Assembly: GCA_032358165.1 (NCBI GenBank)
Contig: JAALGY010000054.1
Location: 2,232,001-2,296,000, forward strand
Source of the DNA: Diplosphaera chodatii
Taxonomy: Eukaryota; Chlorophyta; Trebouxiophyceae; Prasiolales; Stichococcaceae
Length of the DNA stretch: 64,000 nt
Reading direction: 5' to 3'
A program made the translations under genes and the position numbers. Positions 34,758 to 46,067 of the stretch are shown one piece after another (position 1 is the stretch's first letter; each line of letters begins with the position of its first letter). The notes beneath the pieces were generated by a model. That model did no database searches. It saw nothing but the letters and a program-made list of their open reading frames with translations, and was not told where the DNA came from.

Positions 34758-36326
34758 TCAGCAGGTGCTTGCAGAACACCACACCCCCGCCCATGCACAA
34801 TTGCATAGTATGCAAGACGGGTGCGACGCTGCTGTGGTGAGTACCTTTGCAGAATTGTCGAATACGCGGCAGCACGATGATAGTACATAGGGTTGCGAGC
34901 CGGGTGTCAGGCGCCCCAATGCTGCGCATTGCTGTGCAGCACCGACAAAGTTTGTAGCCGCCGCCAGCAGGTCAGCAGCCTCTGACTGCACATCGGAAAC
35001 GGGTGCGAGGGTCAAGGAGCACAGCATACGCACATTATTGAGGTGTTGCTCAAAGGTGTCAACCTGCTGCACAGGTGCAGGCACGCTGTGACTCTCTCTC
35101 TCTCTCTCTCTAGATGAGGCATTCGCTGCATACGGCAGCCAATGTGGCTGCCTCACCTGGGGAACATCATGTGCACCTGCCAGCATACCAGGACTGAATG
35201 TCACAGGAGGTACAAAAAAATCCAGCGGTTGATGTTTTGCTGACTATCAGCCCACATGTGCAGCGAGAGGACAATATGCAAGCCATACACTGTGCACTGA
35301 ACTGGACAGGTAGACACATGTGTACCGGGAGGTGCTTGCTGCTGCTGGGGCGCATGCTGCTGATGGGATGCACCTGCTGCTGCTGGCGCCTGGCGGCGGG
35401 TTCGACGGCTGGCGGCGTTGCGCTGATGCGCCCACTTGAAGTCTGCATGCATGTCTGCCTCACGCTGGATCGCCGGCGTGATGTCCTGCCTTCGCAGGAG
35501 CTGGACGCCCAGCGCCCTGGCTGAGATGCGGCCATCGCGGAGGAAGACCCGCCGCAACATCATGATGCTGTTGTTTTCCATGGGCTCACCCGACCTGTGC
35601 TGCAGGTGCTCGCCCATCTGCCTGCGGCAGCTCTTGGGTAAATCTATGCCCTTGCCGGGCTGCACTGTCACATGGTGGGGCCGATGCTGGCCTCTCCCCA
35701 GAAGATAGATGTGGATGCGGGGTGGCAGCGGGCCATCGGAGAAGAGCTCCTGCAGCAGCCGCTTGGGGAGGACTGCATGTGGTGCGAGGGGTCTCGTCAA
35801 CCGCATGTACTTCACAGTCCGCCAGCTGTTGCCGCAAGCATCTGCAGGCTGTGGTGGCGGCGGGCGCTGCTCAGCCGCTGCACTGGCCCCTGCTCCGCCG
35901 CCGCAGGGGTTGCCGCCAGCCCCTGAGCGGAGCATCCCACAAGACGGGCATTGGCAGCTGATACCATGCATGATCAGTCAGGCCAGCAGCTTGGTGTATG
36001 CTGCAGCACACGACAACGGTGTGACTGCCGATGCTTGTGCGTGGGTCCAAGTGGCAAGCAATTGCTTGCACAGCCTAGTCGCACGCATACCATCAGTGTC
36101 ACAAGCTGACGCGACAGAATGTCATCTGCGTGCGTATACGGGACGGAGCTGCCTTGTCACCTGTGCCATCGGCACTGTTGGGGATTCGTGAGGCTGCGGA
36201 CACGAATGCCGCTGTGCCTGCGCCACTACTGCCGGCTGGGGGGTCTTGCCGTGCGCCGCCACTTGCCGATGGCGACGCCATGAGCAGGTAGCCCATAGGG
36301 CCAGGCTGGCATGCTGCGACGTTGTT
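34758..36326 (-). CDS. uncharacterised gene between dynamin copies (tentative)
   Basis: Not recognised. Minus-strand open frames suggest exons. One at about 36170-36326 starts MNNVAACQPGPMGYLLMASP. One at about 35600-35960 contains KYMRLTRPLAPHAVLPKRLL and IHIYLLGRGQHRPHHV, and continues with NSIMMLRRVFLRDGR. One at about 34930-35065 reads VDTFEQHLNNVRMLCSLTLA then DVQSEAADLLAAATNFVGAA, helical in character. Acceptor-like tgcag sites precede the last exon, but I could not close phases across the model. These may be exons of one gene, of two, or chance frames. It lies where the dynamin duplication would have inserted or left material. Confidence 0.35.
35092..35111. repeat. (CT)n microsatellite
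   Basis: An uninterrupted CT/GA dinucleotide tract of about 20 bp, just upstream (minus sense) of the VDTFEQHL exon and probably intronic. Confidence 0.85.
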
Positions 36327-36999
36327 CATATCGAAGTGGGTAGATTGTTGCCTGATGTGCACTATTCAGTGTCGAGGCCGCATCAGGGTTAGGTTCACGT
36401 CAAGTCCGAGCCAGGATACGGGCATCGGTAGCAGCGCAGAACCGCAGATCACTGTGAATGCAGCTGTCGGAAGATGGGTCCTGCTGCCTGTGATCTGGCT
36501 GCTACACACCTCGAGTTGCAAACGCAGGCTGAGATGGCTCTGCTGGTGCTGTCTGCCAAAACTGATCCCTTCACCGAACCGCGGATTATTCCCAGGTGGA
36601 TAAGATCCACGAAGTGAACCCATGGCGGGGTCAAGTCAGAATGTACTGCAAGCAGGCGTCATTGGGCGCAGTGTCCCTCGGCAGGGGTGCTGCTGCATGT
36701 TTAGGATTGAGCAAGGAAGCAGCTGACATCCGGTAGCGCTTGCTGAGAGAGAGGCAGTCTCCTGGTGCTGTTCCGGGTTTCCCACCACATACAGCTCACG
36801 AACCAGCGTGCAAACACAATCACCAATGTGTCCTGCAGAACCAAACAAGCTATTGATAGCGCTGCATGTCCTCTGGCGGCCAGCAGCAGATAGTGGGCGG
36901 TGCAGCACGGTTGAGAGCAGGATGGCCCCACTACGGTCCAGGCACAGGGGTGCAGCAGCCAGCGCAGCGTCCGGCAACGCAGGTCTGCCAGCCGCACAA
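36327..36999. other. intergenic, no supported gene
   Basis: Between the tentative gene and the stop codon of the full dynamin gene, both minus strand. Probably the dynamin 3' UTR and an upstream region; nothing specific was recognised. Confidence 0.45.
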
Positions 37000-39900
37000 T
37001 CAATAGTTGGCATCCATGAGCTCCTCCTTCGCCTTGGTCAGCATCTGCAGCCGCGCCACCAGCTCCTCCCTGCACCACGGAGAACGGAGTGTCAATGAGG
37101 CAGGTAGAGAGGTCATGGTCTGGCAGGTGACAAGGGATGTCCAGGTTGCAAGCAGCGTATCAGGGCGGTGGGCCAGCCCACAGGTGCTTGCATCCACCAG
37201 GTGCAACCCGCCCCGTGAGACCATGACAGGCCGGGCAGGCGGGTCTGTAAAACTGGCAGGATGGAAGCCGACCTGCGCTTGGCGACGGACTCGTCCTCGC
37301 CCAGGAGGCGCTTGAGGCCGCCGTCCTCCTTGGCCGCCACATCCTCGTGCAGCGTGTCCAGCAGCTTCTTCTTGGCGTTCATCACCTGCCGGCGGGAGCA
37401 TTGGCAGTCTTCGCGCCGTGGTCGGGTCATGGTGAGCCTATCAACGAGTTCCACGTCTAAACATCCTCGAGACTCGTATGCCACTGCTTCCAGCACTCGG
37501 TACAACAGGAAGATGGTGCTTCGGGAGCCCTGCACCCCGTCATAGGAGTGAGGTCTGATGCAAGGGTGAGCGCACCAGGCAGTGCACGATGGCCTTGGGC
37601 AGCGTGTGCTTGAGCTGGCGGCGGACGTGGGTGATGTAGGCGGACGTGTGCGCGGCAATGGTGCGCAGGTGGCGGTCCTCCTCAGGGCCGTCCGCGATCA
37701 TGTCCGCCATCGACCGCCCGTCCAGCGTCAGCGTCAGGCCCGTCTGCAGGGGCGGCACCAGATGGTCACATCAGGTGTGCGACCAACTGTGTTCTATCGA
37801 ATGATCACCCGGCTTTAATTAAAGGGCAAGAGGACTGGCGGTCACTGTAGGCGCCGGCTCCTGGGCTTCCTAGCGCTGCTGGTGGGCTGCCTGCGCATGG
37901 GCATCCAATGGGCAGATGCCATAAGGTGGATTGAGCACTGCGTGACGGCATTCCTCTCGTGCATCAGTTGCAGTCAGGTCGTCCACGCCTGGCGGCAGCA
38001 CAGGGGCCTTCTGCAGCATGTGGGCATATCATCAGGCGTGCATCCGTGTGATGTGCACTTGCTGCAGTGTCATCAGCACCACCTGGTCCTGTGCCTCAAG
38101 TGCATGTCTGCATCATGGCAAGGCGCCCCAGAGAACCCAGGAACACAAGCAAGACTCCTCAGCATGGATGACGCGGGTCGCTAGACTGCAAAAGCATCTA
38201 TCAGCTGGTGTGGCTGCACAGCCTCATATATTACGTGAGTGGCAGCCGCCACCGCGACTCCAGGGCGATGTCGCAGCCCGTGGCGTGGCTGACCACATTG
38301 AGCCAGGACCAAAGGGCGCATGCCACACCGTCGAGGGAGCTCACCCTGACGCCGGCATCCTCGGACAGCTCGTCGGTGGCGTGGCTGGAGGACAGGATCT
38401 CGCGGAACACCTCGGCGGTGAGGTACGACCGCTCCATCTCCACCATCTGGCTGACCATCGACCGCGCCTCCTCCTTGAACTGCGTGATTGGCAAAACACC
38501 TCGAGTGCCAGTATGCCGACCCGACGCAGGCCGCAACGAGCTACTGTGTGAGGACGATAAGTTCTTGTACAGCATGTGAAACGCCGGTGGTCCACCCACC
38601 GCCCTGAGCTTCCACTGCTGGAGACCAGCAGCTGGACTGTGCAAACGGCTGAGCTGCTTGTCACCCAACATTCCACCGCAGCTAGCAGGAGGGTGTATGC
38701 CTCACATAGAGGACTAGGCAGCATGCGAGGGGCTTCCAGCTTCACAGGCACATCTGAACCAGGATCAAAATGTGATGAAGTGCTTGCCTTCTCCAGGGAG
38801 GCTGCGGCCACAGTGGCGATCTCGCGCTTCAGCACGATGTAGCGCTGCAGCAGCGCGCAGTCCTGGCTGTTGAGCACCATGCCCACAATCTGGCGCAGAA
38901 TTGCGTGCACCTCCTCCACTGCCTGATCGCCTGGGCCCTGTCCATCAGCATATGAAGGATCAATGCAAGCCCTCAGCCATGATGCATGGCAACGCTCATG
39001 GTGGGCCGACTCAGTGCAGACTACAGTTTGCCAGCGCTGCTACCCAGCCCAAAAGCAGCAGAGAGCAACCTGGGTCTGCTCTGCTGAGGGTTTGCACACT
39101 CGATATCAAGCAGAGTGCATCAGTGTGACAGCCATCGCAGGGCTGATGTCGAATGGTTGTGCGGCCAGCAGCAGGTTCACAACACGCTTGAGCGCCACTT
39201 GATGTACCTTGAACAGGATCAGGCACTCCTGCAGCAGCCGGCGGTAACCCATCTCGGGGGCCACCAAGTGGGGCTGGTAGCCATCTGCCTCGCTGATCAC
39301 GCGGTCCACCTGCAGCATGCAGAGGGACACATCCGACCAGCTCCGACAGGATGCAGATGTGCTGTGCTTGACGACAAGCAGTGAGCAGCCAGTTACCCGG
39401 TGTTGACAAGATCACGAGTGTGATGATGGGACTCACATTGCTGCTCTCAAGCATCTTCGTGAAGTCGAGCGCCTTGATGGACTGGGTGAGCCGCGTCTCA
39501 AACACTGTCAGGATGCGCTCGCCGCCTGCAGAGTAGGACATACAGCTTTTAGGATTTCAGGGTCCAGGTCAGGAGTCCGAACATCGACCACCCCTGGTGG
39601 CAGGCCCTAGTGCAGCAGAGGAGGCAACCCTGGTCGCCTGTGGACTCTGGCACGTCACCCAATCAGCACCCGACACGTGGCGAGCATAGGTTCAGGTGTG
39701 CGGGTGTTCCAGGCAGAGACGCACCGCCCTTGCCGCCATCGATCGCCTTGTTGAAGGCGTCCTCAAAGTTGCGGCACTGCTGCAGCACCAGGTGGATCAT
39801 GCCGCCGCGCGTCGCGATGACCTGCCCACCCATCGCATCCACCTCCTTCCTCACGGCGATGATGCTGCGCAGCGCATGAGGAGGAGCTCAGCTGGGCTGG

Positions 39901-41996
39901 AAGCAATGGCGATGCTGAGAGTTGCACGAGTCAGCAGCATGTCGTGTCAAAAGCACCAGATGATGGCTGAAGGGCAGAGGGCACTGCAAGGTGCGGCGGG
40001 CTACTTGCAGCCTGAGGGCCGGGATGAAACATTGCTGCGGTCCTCAGTTACAAAGCAGTGCAAATCCGCAATGCCTCCAGTATAGGGTGGTAGTGTGGCT
40101 CACCCATTGTCAATGGAGGTGGTGATGACGGGCAGCTGCTGCTGGATGGCGCGCACGAGCTGGCTGCTGAGCTTCGTTGACAGGAAGTCTGTGCCGATGT
40201 TGGTGCAGCCCGCGTACGCTGGGTTGGTCCTGAAAAAGCTCATCTCGTTGTTGCGCGCCGCCTGTACAGCACAGATGGACACCCATGAGAAGCGGTGTCA
40301 CGCTGAAGATCTTTGGGAGGCTATAGCCTGTCTCCAGGGCAGGTGACAGCGTGACCTCGACAGCAGTTTGTCTCCTTCAGGCAACAGCCTGCAGGGCATG
40401 CAGCAGTGCACATGTCTCGGTTCAAGTCAGCATCTACATGCCAAGGCAGCGCACCTCCATGGACAGGTTGTCGTTGATGTCCTTCTGCCCGCGGTTGACG
40501 ACGGCGACCCAGCCGTGCTTCAGCCGCACCGACTGCCCGTCCAGCACCGCCCGCGCATCGGTGCCCTTGTCCATGATATCCAGCTTTGTCAGCACGCCTG
40601 TGCGCAGGAAACAGCCTGTCAGCAGCCAGTCAGCTGGAGGTTAACATGCTTAGGTCACACACACTGCCAGACAGTAGTGACGAGGGAAGATCTGATTGTG
40701 ACATTGCACGCTCACCGATGGTGCGCTCGCCAGCGGGATCCACCTCACGCGCCAGATGCAGCGCGTCTGATGTCGCCAGATCGGCGTTGGCGGGCGTGAC
40801 TGCAAGAATGATGGCGTTCTCGCCCTGCACGGCCGACACTCTCCGCATCAAGGCCGAAACGACACAACAGCATGTGTTGCCGCATCTTGTCGACGTACAA
40901 GGCAGGGCGCCACACGAGGCACGGCTTGAAGATGCACGCATGTGCGTTAGTGGCCTGCACACACACCTTGATATAGGTGCGCGCCATGTTTTCGAGGTCC
41001 TGTACAATTGATTTCGGCTGCCCATCGATCGGCACCTTCGTAAGGCCTGCAACATCACATGCACGTCACAGCAATGCTTCACTTGTGACAGCAGCAGACG
41101 GCGTACACCACAAGGGAATTTCAGGCTGGCTGCCAGCACAGGCGTGCACTTGCAGCACACCTGGCATGTCGACCATGGTCAGGTTGGGGACCTTGGGCGA
41201 GTAGATGGCCAGCTGAATGGGGTCTGGCGACACGGGCTTCCGCACTTTGGAAAGATGCCGTATCGTCTCCTCCTCAATCTCCCGCCGGATGGCCTCTGCA
41301 ACCACCGAGCAACTGTACATCTGAGACACTGCTGGCGTGCACCTTTCAATGGCAGCGGATGCACACCCAACAGGCGCCTTCACAATGCAGCTGCGGCCTG
41401 ATGAGTTTGTAGGTCGCAACAGTGCTCACCAAACTCCACAAATTTGCGCGGCCCAGCATGCAGGAATTCGCCATACGGCACTGCATTGGGGTCGTCCACG
41501 TGCACCAGCTGCAGCACCAGCGGCCGCTTCGTCACGATACCCGTGCCGCGGGGCAGGAAGTCGGTGCCGACCACAGCCTCCAGCACCGACGACTTGCCAG
41601 AACTCTGCACAACCGAACGGCATGCGACAAGCGTCAGCATCAACACAACTACTTTGCTGCTTCCGGATACCCACGGGCAAGGAGAGCACTAGATGGGAGG
41701 CCTATGCTTTCTTCAGCGCACTGAAGGCATACCAAGGACGCAATTGACATGCACAGCATTGTCATAATGTGCTGCTACCTCCAGCGCAACATCAGCATGC
41801 AGTCCACTCGCGTTGTGCGCACCTGACCACCGATGACGACGATAGATGGCAGCAGATTCCACAGCGATGGCATGCCGCCCCCTCCCTCTGACGCTGCATT
41901 GTCGCCAATGTTGCCTGCAGCTCTTTGTAGTTTGTTGACTAGCTGCACAACACCCCCAAACGTGCTCTCCGTCCTTTGAGTGGCCATGGTGGCCAC
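37000..41996 (-). CDS. DRP1: DRP1-like dynamin-related GTPase
   Basis: Large membrane-remodelling GTPase of the plant DRP1 type, expected in endocytosis, cell-plate or organelle membrane scission. The first exon (41823-41996) ends [15 protein letters not shown]. Exon 2 (41430-41604) completes the P-loop with [20 protein letters not shown]. The exon near 41163-41295 ends [11 protein letters not shown] (G3). The exon near 40720-40850 has [20 protein letters not shown]. The exon near 40453-40598 has [20 protein letters not shown] (G4 TKLD). The stalk includes [20 protein letters not shown] near 39270 and [13 protein letters not shown] near 38880. The GED-type C-terminus includes [20 protein letters not shown] near 37640 and ends ELMDANY at 37000. 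There is no PH or proline-rich domain, as in DRP1. Internal exon borders are approximate. Its start is ATG 41996 or the in-frame ATG at 41987. Confidence 0.88.
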
Positions 41997-43396
41997 TGCC
42001 TGGCTGTTTGACCAGCACCGGCTGCCTGCCGCAGTCTCACTGTCGGGCTCAAGTCAATACAAGACGATCGCAGATCTCAATGGTGTGTGACTGCCTGCCG
42101 TTGCCAAACTCTGACTATCAGCACAACTAGCTGGCAACAGAGCAGTCACAATGTTGCACAGCCACACTGCCCATCCAATGCAGCTGAATGTGCGCTGGGA
42201 GAGCAATGTTCACTGGCCTTTCCAGACAGTCAGAGCCGTGTGTGGTCATGCTGCTGCAAAGTACTAGGTGGGACCTTATTATAACCTCCCATCGCTGAGC
42301 CGTTTGGTGAGCTACTTGCAGTTCATTCATTGTTCCTGCGAACCTAACCAGCTGAAAACACACCAGCCTGTACTTATACTTGCAGTAAACCGCCCAGGCG
42401 TCACGTCTGCAGTCGCGTAGTACTTCAGCCGGTGGACGTTTCAACATGATGTGAGTACCCCATGGATCGTGGGCAGCGCATGACGGCTTTCAACGTCAGT
42501 CTTACAACCTGTGGTTTGTACAAGCATAAGTACGATCTCACTTCAATACCTTTGCTGCTGCAGTTACGATGTGAACTCGATGCTGTTCCGCTCCTTCCTT
42601 GCGGCCGGCGGCAGTGCAGCTGGTGGACCCACCGCAAAGTGAGCGCAGCTTGCATGAGTCGTCTTTATCGCTGTGCGTAACATTGGTATACCTAGCAACG
42701 TCAACAACGCAAGAGTTGCGCATCTGCTTCATGCTGACGGCAACGGCGTGTCGCTGCGCAGGACCTCAAACAAGAAGGGTGCTGGCGAGAAGCCCTCAGC
42801 AAACAAGCCGGCGATGCAAGATTGAGGGGCGGTCGACAGCCGAACGGACTGACGGCTGCACCATGTCAGCGTTCACAGGAGGCTGCTCGGCCGCGAGTGC
42901 TCCGTCACCTCGCCACAATTTGACACTTCATCGGGGGGTTGGCTTGGTGGTTGAGCATGTGCTTTGGTGAATGAGGGTTTATCGATGCTGACGTGAGGAA
43001 CAGGCACAGTGTAACTAAGCGCGTATCCACTAGATCAGGGCAACTGTGCGGGGTTGCCAACGTACAGCAGTGTGGTGTCCGATGCTTGGCCCAGGCGCCG
43101 GGATTGCACTGTAGTGGATGTCAACATGTGTGCATGTGCCAGATGGTTGTTCTGGTGACACAATGGTGCTTGTGAGGTTGGCCGGGCCTCGTGGTTACAC
43201 ACAACAGCCACAGGCAGGCATATACAATCCACAGCGCAAGCGCCGTGCGCCAGATGCTCCAAAGAACCCTCTAGTTCTTGAGTCCCTCCTGTGGCACATC
43301 AAACAGCACAGTAGGTCCCTTCGTTACGAGCAACCTTGGAGCAGTGCCTGACACATGCAGCACACAAAGTGCATGCACGTATGCATCTGCAGCCTG
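41997..43396. other. intergenic, no supported gene
   Basis: Between the dynamin start and the eL21 3' end (both minus). It probably includes the dynamin promoter and the eL21 3' UTR, possibly with a tiny last eL21 exon. Short frames on both strands lack motifs. Confidence 0.45.
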
Positions 43397-44564
43397 TCAC
43401 CAGCACTCATTTCTGCGTAAGGCACTGGATCGCACCTTGAGGATATCGTAGGGGATTGGGGTGATGGTCTCCAGCTTGGTGTTCTGCAGCATGAAGCCCT
43501 TGCGGGGGCCAGCGACCGGCCGCTTCTGGGGACCCGCGGGCTCTGCACAGGTATCAATAATTGTCAATACCAGATCGATCACCAAAAAATTCATATCAAC
43601 AGGAGCAGTGCAGGAGGACTGGGAACGAGATGGGTTGGACATCTCTCGTCATGTATGCCGTGGCATCCCAGAGAACAAATGAGAGGCTGGCACGCACCAC
43701 CCTTGAGCTTGGCCTCGTGCTTGAACTCGTCGTTCGCCTTCACGCGGCGGAGGAACTCCTCCTTGCAGCGGGAGGGGTGCACGTGCTCAATGCGCACATG
43801 AATCCGCTTCGGGATGATCCGCCCGTTCACCTGCGCAGCAGTGAACAGGCAGCCATGATGCAGCAGGCCCCCAATGAAGTGCAGCAGGCCCCTGCTGGTG
43901 CAGATGCAGGCACCTTGGTCGCCAGTGCCGACATGTCGCCGTCTGCAGGATATGCTAACATCAGGGTCCTTGGCCAGAGCCACTGGCGGCTGCCACTTGC
44001 ACCCACCTGCTTGTTGATCTCCACGCCCACTGCCCGCTTGGTCACGTTCCACACCACGCCAGTCTTGCCGTGGTAGTACTTGTGCGGCATGCCCTGCAGT
44101 CGAGACACTCGGGGTACATGACCGCTGAGCAGCAGCAACTTTGCATTGGCAACACGGCGCACAGATCTGCCACACCATCGCCGAAGGGGCCCCTGTGCTG
44201 GTGCACTTAAATTCGGCAGCTATGCTGCGCAGCTCGCGGCAATGCTGGAAACTGCCAGAGGCTGCAGATGTGGCTGTACTAATTGCTGCTGCCGCCACTG
44301 CACACTTGCAGCCGTTGCCGCTACCGCCACTCCTGCTGCTGCTGCATGGCAAGGCACCACGCGCCACTCCGGCACACGTCCTGCGTTATATAAGATGCAT
44401 GACCGGCGGCCCACCTTGTGCACGGCACCGTTGACCTTGATGTCCACATAGTCGCCGAGCCGGAACGAGCGCAGGTAGGTGGTGAGGTTGATGTACCCCT
44501 TCTGCCGGAAGCCCCGGGAGAAGGTGTCACGCGTGCGCGACCGCAGCCCGTGGCCGGCCGGCAT
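43397..44564 (-). CDS. RPL21: 60S ribosomal protein eL21
   Basis: Component of the large cytosolic ribosomal subunit. Exon 1 (44415-44564) has the canonical start [19 protein letters not shown]. Exon 2 (44007-44093) is [20 protein letters not shown] onward. Exon 3 (43698-43830) is [20 protein letters not shown] onward. Exon 4 (43436-43542) has [20 protein letters not shown]. Phases close across all four, giving about 159 residues against a family norm near 160. The last few residues are uncertain. Either a very short final exon lies downstream of 43436, or the frame reads through to the stop at 43397 with a non-canonical tail; the first is more likely because the site after DILK looks like a donor (gtgcga). 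Confidence 0.93.
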
Positions 44565-46067
44565 CCTGGCGGGCCGCTACTGCACACCTGCAGGCAGGGA
44601 GCCGCAGCAGCGTTGAGAGTTGCGCTGGCAACAGCCAGTCTGCCGACGCCAGCTGCTGCTGCTGGCCGAGTGAGAACGCAGCACGAAGACTGCTCGGCAT
44701 ATATACGGCCAACAGCAGCAATGCAGCACGCCCCACGCCCAATCGCTGCCCAGAGGAGATGGGTGCACTGGCAACTGGCAGCACAGGGCTCGGAGGCAGC
44801 TGAAGCGGCTGCTGCAGCCAGCGGACAGACGGCCGAGATCACCTGTGAAACTGCGGCGGCCCCGCAACCGTGAAGAGGAAGAGGCAGAGGCCTCGCACAC
44901 ACTGTGGAGGTGCCGGCTGGCGGGACCGAAGTTCTGGCGACTGCCCTGTGTCAACTGCTGATGACTGATGCTGTCAGAGCAAAGCCCTCCAAAAGTGCCA
45001 CTGGCCTACGGTTGTGCGTGCAGCGCGCGAATTGCCCGCTTTCCTCCGGCTACTTGGCTGCGGGAGCCTTGAGTGATATGCAGCACAGTGTGCGAGGGAC
45101 ACCTGGCATGTTGGAGAGTTCTGTCGTTCGCAGCTTTCAGTGCAGAACACAATCAACGATTGTGTCTGCCCGAAGCGGCCGCGGCGCTTGCTGCTGAGCG
45201 ATTGCGTGAGGTGAGGAGGTGTAGTTGACCATTCTAAGCAGACTTTCCGGGTCGGGACGCGTGTGCAGTGGCTCTGGCAGCCCGACAAGGTAGTCCGCAG
45301 CCCAGCCGGGAGGGTTGGGAGCAGCACCAGCTGGTGGTCCAGGCATCCGGCTGCAGACGGCAGCTTGCTCGGCGGTCGAGTAGGGGCGTAGCCATGCCTG
45401 GTGACCGCGTGGTTGTCAGGCTGGCAGCACAGCAGGCTGCGAACGGGTGTCTACAACATGGCGAGTGCGGGCTGCTATGCGGCAGCGTACAGCGCACGAT
45501 GGCCGCCGCTCGCAGCAGTTGCCGTTTGCTGCGGTTTCGGGGTTCGGCCTTGGCCCGCTCGACGTCCGCCCCGCGATCTGTAGTGCGCAGGTTAACCTTC
45601 GTGTTTGGATATGGGTTAGGACCGAGCCCAGGGTTGCGTGGGGCTTTCCTGTGTCATTCACCTCCGCACAGGCTACGGTGTGCCTGCTTCTTTCGTGCAC
45701 AGTCGCCCGCTGCAGGCCACGCTGCAGTTGTCACGATTGCTGACGTTAGACTGCCAGATTGGTTGTGTACACAGTCCAAGTGTCCGGGACATTCTGGCAG
45801 GGCCACCACACAGACTGCGCCGTGCAAAGGTGCAACCACAATGATCCACCGTTCGCCTTTGGCGCACGTTCCAAGCGCTTGTAACAGGCTGATGCTTCAG
45901 GCTGACTTCTGCCCTGGCGCGTCCTGCCCACTGCGTCAGCCGCGCTGCTCATCTAGCTGTAATCGTGCGATGCAACGCAGCAGCGCGCACAAAAGCTCAT
46001 TTGGAATCAGGTGTTGGCGAGATCAGCTGTATGATGTCTGCTGTTGTCCCGCAGGAGTTGCAACACA
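44565..46067. other. divergent intergenic region
   Basis: About 1.5 kb between the eL21 start (-) and the lipid-droplet gene start (+), expected to carry both promoters. A 315-codon open frame covers 45268-46215 but overlaps a well-supported exon in another frame and shows no motif, so I treat it as chance. Confidence 0.5.
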
